Positions 60,230 through 64,000 of a DNA stretch of 64,000 nucleotides are shown piece after piece. The stretch's first letter is position 1. Each line of letters starts with the position of its first letter. Under the pieces are notes generated by a model. It made no database searches and was not told the origin of the DNA. It was given only the letters and a program-made list of their open reading frames with translations. Source of the DNA: Polytrichum commune (lineage: Eukaryota; Streptophyta; Polytrichopsida; Polytrichales; Polytrichaceae); contig OX485805.1 of assembly GCA_950295325.1 (NCBI GenBank), positions 17,035,501 to 17,099,500 on the forward strand, written 5' to 3'. Made by a program: the position numbers and the translations under genes.

Positions 60230-60960
60230 GCATTTTGTGTGGTATGCCTGAACCTTCTCGACAATTTTCTTGAATGATTGTGTTTTCATGTTGTCCAACA
60301 TAGTTTGTTTTTAAATGTTTTTGTGAAATGCATGTAGGAGTCATGTTTGTTCCCAACCCTTGAGGACCATAGTTGAGACATTATTATGTGCAACATAAAG
60401 CCATCCACATATATCATGCTTTAGTTTGTTCATTTTGAAGTCCATACGTACATCCCCACATGCTCTCAGTTGATTTGTTATATCCTCAACAATATGCTTG
60501 TTAAATGTTTGTCAAAATGCATGTTTGAACGGTCTTTGAAGAATAACATTTGCTGGTTGATAGATACTTGTGCAATATGCTAGAATGTGGAGATTATCAA
60601 TTTTAGGGTGATGATTCTTCATACACTCTCAAATGTCTTGACTCATGTGAAAACTCCAGCAGTCAATCAACCAAATCATCTCTTGCATTCCCGGAAGGTT
60701 CAATAGTTCTTTTTGAAGGTCCTTGTATAGTAGGAATATCTTCTCCATAAATTCTTTGCATGTGTCCAAAATAGACCAATGGTTGTGGCTGAAAGTCAAA
60801 TTTCATTATGCATATTCACAATCATATTCCCGCTTTCTAATTTCGGTACTTTTCTATTAGTTGTCCCTTAGATAATTGAGTGAAAAGGGAAGCATTTTCC
60901 ACTAGCTGCAAAAGATATTGAAGGGTATGATTTGCTGTGCAATCTTGAGGTTTTTCATTA
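60230..60960 (-). pseudogene. DDE-transposase relic
   Basis: Minus-strand conceptual translation gives SGKCFPFHSII then GTTNRKVP, and further on LPGMQEMIWLIDCWSFHMSQ, HPKIDNLHILAYCTSIYQPA and NVILQRPFKHAF. This order (substrate strand, WLIDCWS..H, CTS..QPAD-like, LQRPFK) is that of a DDE endonuclease related to the pogo/Tigger type. The Asp usually seen in QPAD is Asn here. Stops interrupt the frame, so it is inactive. Confidence 0.5.
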
Positions 60961-62364
60961 TGATGTCTCTCCATTCAAAGCCCAAATCAAAGTATGTTTT
61001 CCAAAAGAAAATTACAAAGTATGAGGTGGATGTGAAGGAGACTTTGGAAGATTACTTCACTCTTACTTTGGAAAGCATGTAGCTCATGAATGATGTAGTG
61101 CCATAGAGAGGTGATAGAAAGAAAACATACGAGTCATTGCAAATTCTAATCGAAGCCTTAAAAACTCTTGCATTGGTTGTTCTTGATGCTTATGCATCTA
61201 CATGTTGGTATTTCTCATATTCTCAAGGTATTTCAAACCACATGAATTTCACTGTGGTCTTGTTCATGGCTTGTGCAAATTTATGGACCTCTCAACATTT
61301 CATTGCTAGGTGCCTCCATTCATACTTGCAAACGTAATGGCCACCATCTAGTTGTGCGCGAGGAATTTTTTTATTTTATGAATGCTATCCTAGTATCATG
61401 ATTGTGTGATACAATACCAACTCCTAGTTTCGGTGGAACTTTGGCTTAGGCAACCTTCATCAATTCCGACAAAGAGCATGTCAAGAGAGGCAAGGAAAAG
61501 TCATTTGAGGATGTAAATCTAACTATAATTCCTCCAAATTCTCCTCACTATCTGACATCCATAGCTTGAGAAATGCCCACTTGAAGTCTAACATTTATAA
61601 ATTCATGTTGCAAAAAAAAGAATTTGGTTTGATTTCTCCTCCAAGGTTTGAGGTTTGACCTCTATATGCAAAGGGTCTTGCTCGGATCATGGTGGAGTTA
61701 GCGACATTGGTCTCTCACTGTGGGTTTAAACAAACTATTCATCACCCATTCATGTGTGAGTGCATTAATTTTCATGATTAGGCTAAATTAGTCTATGACT
61801 AGTTTATGGCTACAGAGATGTTTGTGTTAATGTATGTGGTATGGTTTTGATTTTTCATCTTCATATGTAAGAAATGGTCATTGTGTTGTGTGCACAATTG
61901 ATAAATTCTTCATGTGTTCAAACAACTTTGTTGTGATAATTTCTCTACAATCACGTGACAATAACTTCAAATTGTGTAACAATGTTTGGATCTTGGGCAA
62001 AATCCACAATCAATGGACAAAAACTTAAGTGCTTATCTTGCCTTAAATTCTAAAGCAAACTACCACTTGCTTGTGGTAATTATTTATTTGAGCAATTTCT
62101 CTTAGACTTCCATCTATGCCCAAAATCTTAAGTTCTTATCTTCTAGTTGCCATCAATTCATTTCTCAAACCTATGTTGAATTCTAAATAATTTTCTAAAT
62201 CATGGTTAACACTTGGAATGTGCTTTCATTTTCTTGAAGAATTGAATGTTGAATCTAACAATAATATTTAAATCCATTTTTACCCATAATATTATGAAGA
62301 AAAGTTACAATTTGTGGCAAAACAACATGGGTATAGGATACTAGTGAGTGTCATTCCAAATATT
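60961..62364. other. Decayed region between transposase relic and family H end
   Basis: It may belong to the same transposon as the DDE relic. Short coding-like runs (for example ITKYEVDVKETLEDYFTL on the plus strand near 61010) are interrupted and not assignable. Confidence 0.35.
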
Positions 62365-62432
62365 TTCCCTCCCTCACTGCTCAAAAGATACTGCTCACCA
62401 CTCACTGCTCATTGCTCACATGATAGCACTCC
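62365..62432 (-). repeat. Family H transposon terminus (third copy)
   Basis: On the minus strand it reads GGGAGTGCTATCATGTGAGC then AATGAGC, GTGAGTGGTGAGCA and GAGCAGTGAGGG. This is homologous to the left end at 14473, including about 60 bp further inward (TGGAATGACACT against TGGAATTACACC). The interior lies toward lower coordinates; no matching left end was found in the window. Confidence 0.7.
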
Positions 62433-64000
62433 CAAGTCATATGTCCATCATCCTCTTATAAAATTTCACTCCAAAATAAGATTTTTTTTCTTAATTTCCC
62501 TTTCAATTCACAAGCAAATTCTTTAAGCGTTTGGCAATTGTATGACAACTAATAAATTGTGAGGCAAATCATTGAGGCGTGTGAAATTGGATATTGTGGC
62601 ATCTAGCTTCAACCATAGTTAAATATCCATTGTAATATATTCATGACATGAATGTCCATTGACATGCATTCATATGCAACATATATTTGATTGGACATCC
62701 ATGTCATACTTAAAGATATTGAATTCATCCAATTGAATTGTTGTTCCTCATAATAACAACATTAAATTTCAAAACCGACAAAAGGAATGTTGTATATTTT
62801 GAGAGTATGTGGTTATAGACGTCCCTTAATGCGATGCTCCCGGTTTTTTCATAATCTCGAATTCATTATGTCTCTTTCATTTATTGTAATAGGTATATAT
62901 CGCATGTTTTGTAGGTGGACAGGTGTGGCATGGATTCAAGATACTGGCTTATGAGCAAATGAATACATGCGTGATGATGTATTGGCAATTGAATGCATGG
63001 TTGGCGTAAAGCATACTCCAAGTGGAACCATAATTAATTAGGAGAGCATACAACACATTTCTTGATCCACTATATCGAAACGACAATATGAATTATTTGG
63101 ACCAACATTAATTAAGGAAGTGAAGAATTAAGTATGAATGCAGCACATATCTCGGAGGTATGTGAATAAGGTATATCATTTGCGTGTGAGTTAAGAGTCT
63201 TTGAGGGAAACATCTGGTGATACAATACATATGAGTGTTCATCTTTGAAATTGCGGTCAAAGTGTCAAAGGGAGGGAAATTAGGCAACAAATCTCCTTTT
63301 AATAATTAAAATGAACTTTGTACATCTCAGAATGCAAGTGACCAATTGTTGAGTTAGTGTCGAGACTAAAATATGTCCTTCAGGGTTTGATTTAATACTT
63401 CATTCAACATTGATTCAACTCATGATGCAATCCTTAAATCTTGCAATTATCAAAAATAGAAACTTCAAAAGTTTAAATTGAGTCTTCCAACCCTATGTTT
63501 GGCTGGAAGACTTTGCTCCAATATCAATATGTTTTGATGTAATCAATATATATAGTTTCATTTATTGGACAATTCATTCACCATAGATTTAATTCATAAT
63601 CTTGCCTTTAAAGTCTTGCAACTATAAAACATAGAAACACCAAAAGATCAAAATTTGCAAAACTATGATGAATCAACATTGTGTTGTAGTTTGATGTGAT
63701 CGATTCAATGTGACATAATTCAAAATTCGCGATGATATATGAGTTATGGGTTTGTGATGATGTAATTCTCAGGTGGTGTTGGATGGAGATCCATAGAATG
63801 GGTTTTGTCGAATTTCGGTAACCCAAAGGATTTGGCTCCATGTTTTTAGCATATAGAGGATAATTTGGCTCTAGGACTATGAGATATTTGGATCCACCAA
63901 GAGGAAACTCCCACTTGGATTTGAGTACAACTCTCATCGTCTTAATCAAGAAAATAACTCTATCCCTCGTCCCAACATCAAATTGACAAGAGCTCACATC
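62433..64000. other. Intergenic to the window end
   Basis: No supported gene. The 129-codon minus-strand frame at 63608-63997 is not recognised, though its first half (LKSKWEFPLGGSKYLIVLEP) is less AT-biased than its second half. It may be a transposon fragment or chance. Confidence 0.4.

Overview
The window is nuclear DNA from a land plant. It has spliceosomal introns with GT..AG borders, conserved plant housekeeping genes, and AT-rich intergenic DNA full of plant-type transposable elements. Gene density is low: three intact protein-coding genes in 64 kb, all on the + strand. That density, together with the decayed transposon proteins, suggests a repeat-rich non-seed plant (lycophyte, fern or bryophyte). 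The species cannot be fixed from the sequence alone.

Intact genes. (1) 3187-7180: a two-exon ankyrin-repeat membrane protein of the PGG/ACD6-like class. (2) 34189-38833: an eight-exon C3HC/Rsm1 zinc-finger protein, the ILP1/NIPA (ZC3HC1) homologue, predicted at 943 aa. (3) 43855-52486: a twenty-exon ubiquitin-specific protease of the UBP14/USP5 class, predicted at 818 aa, with ZnF-UBP, Cys box, His box and two UBA domains. Every exon junction in these models was checked for GT/AG borders and reading phase, and each gives an open frame. No operon-like coupling is expected; the genes are independent.

Repeat landscape. 0-3 kb holds a MITE fragment cut by a GC-rich LTR-like fragment. 7.2-10.8 kb holds LTR-retroelement relics of one family; a solo LTR of the same family at 30560-31789 keeps its 5-bp target duplication. 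11770-12002 is a TTAA-flanked, piggyBac-like MITE. 14.47-24.01 kb looks like one large decayed DNA transposon with GTGAGC-rich inverted ends. It carries a minus-strand multi-exon gene (ParB-like GNHR motif plus a methyltransferase-like domain) and a plus-strand SWIM/MULE-type transposase relic, and its middle is invaded by foldback elements. 24.35-25.23 kb is a Harbinger-type Myb/SANT pseudogene. 27.1-28.4 kb is a decayed retroelement. 28.4-29.8 kb is a cluster of MITEs. 38.9-43.6 kb and 52.5-64 kb are gene-poor and hold more MITEs, an interstitial telomere-type run, an hAT MITE and a DDE-transposase relic (about 60.2-61.0 kb).

The most unusual item is the putative two-gene transposon at 14.47-24.01 kb, which pairs a SWIM transposase with a ParB/methyltransferase-like protein. 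The foldback family with a conserved hairpin core, the TTAA/CCCTT MITE, and the LTR family whose copies carry different minisatellites at the same place are also worth following.
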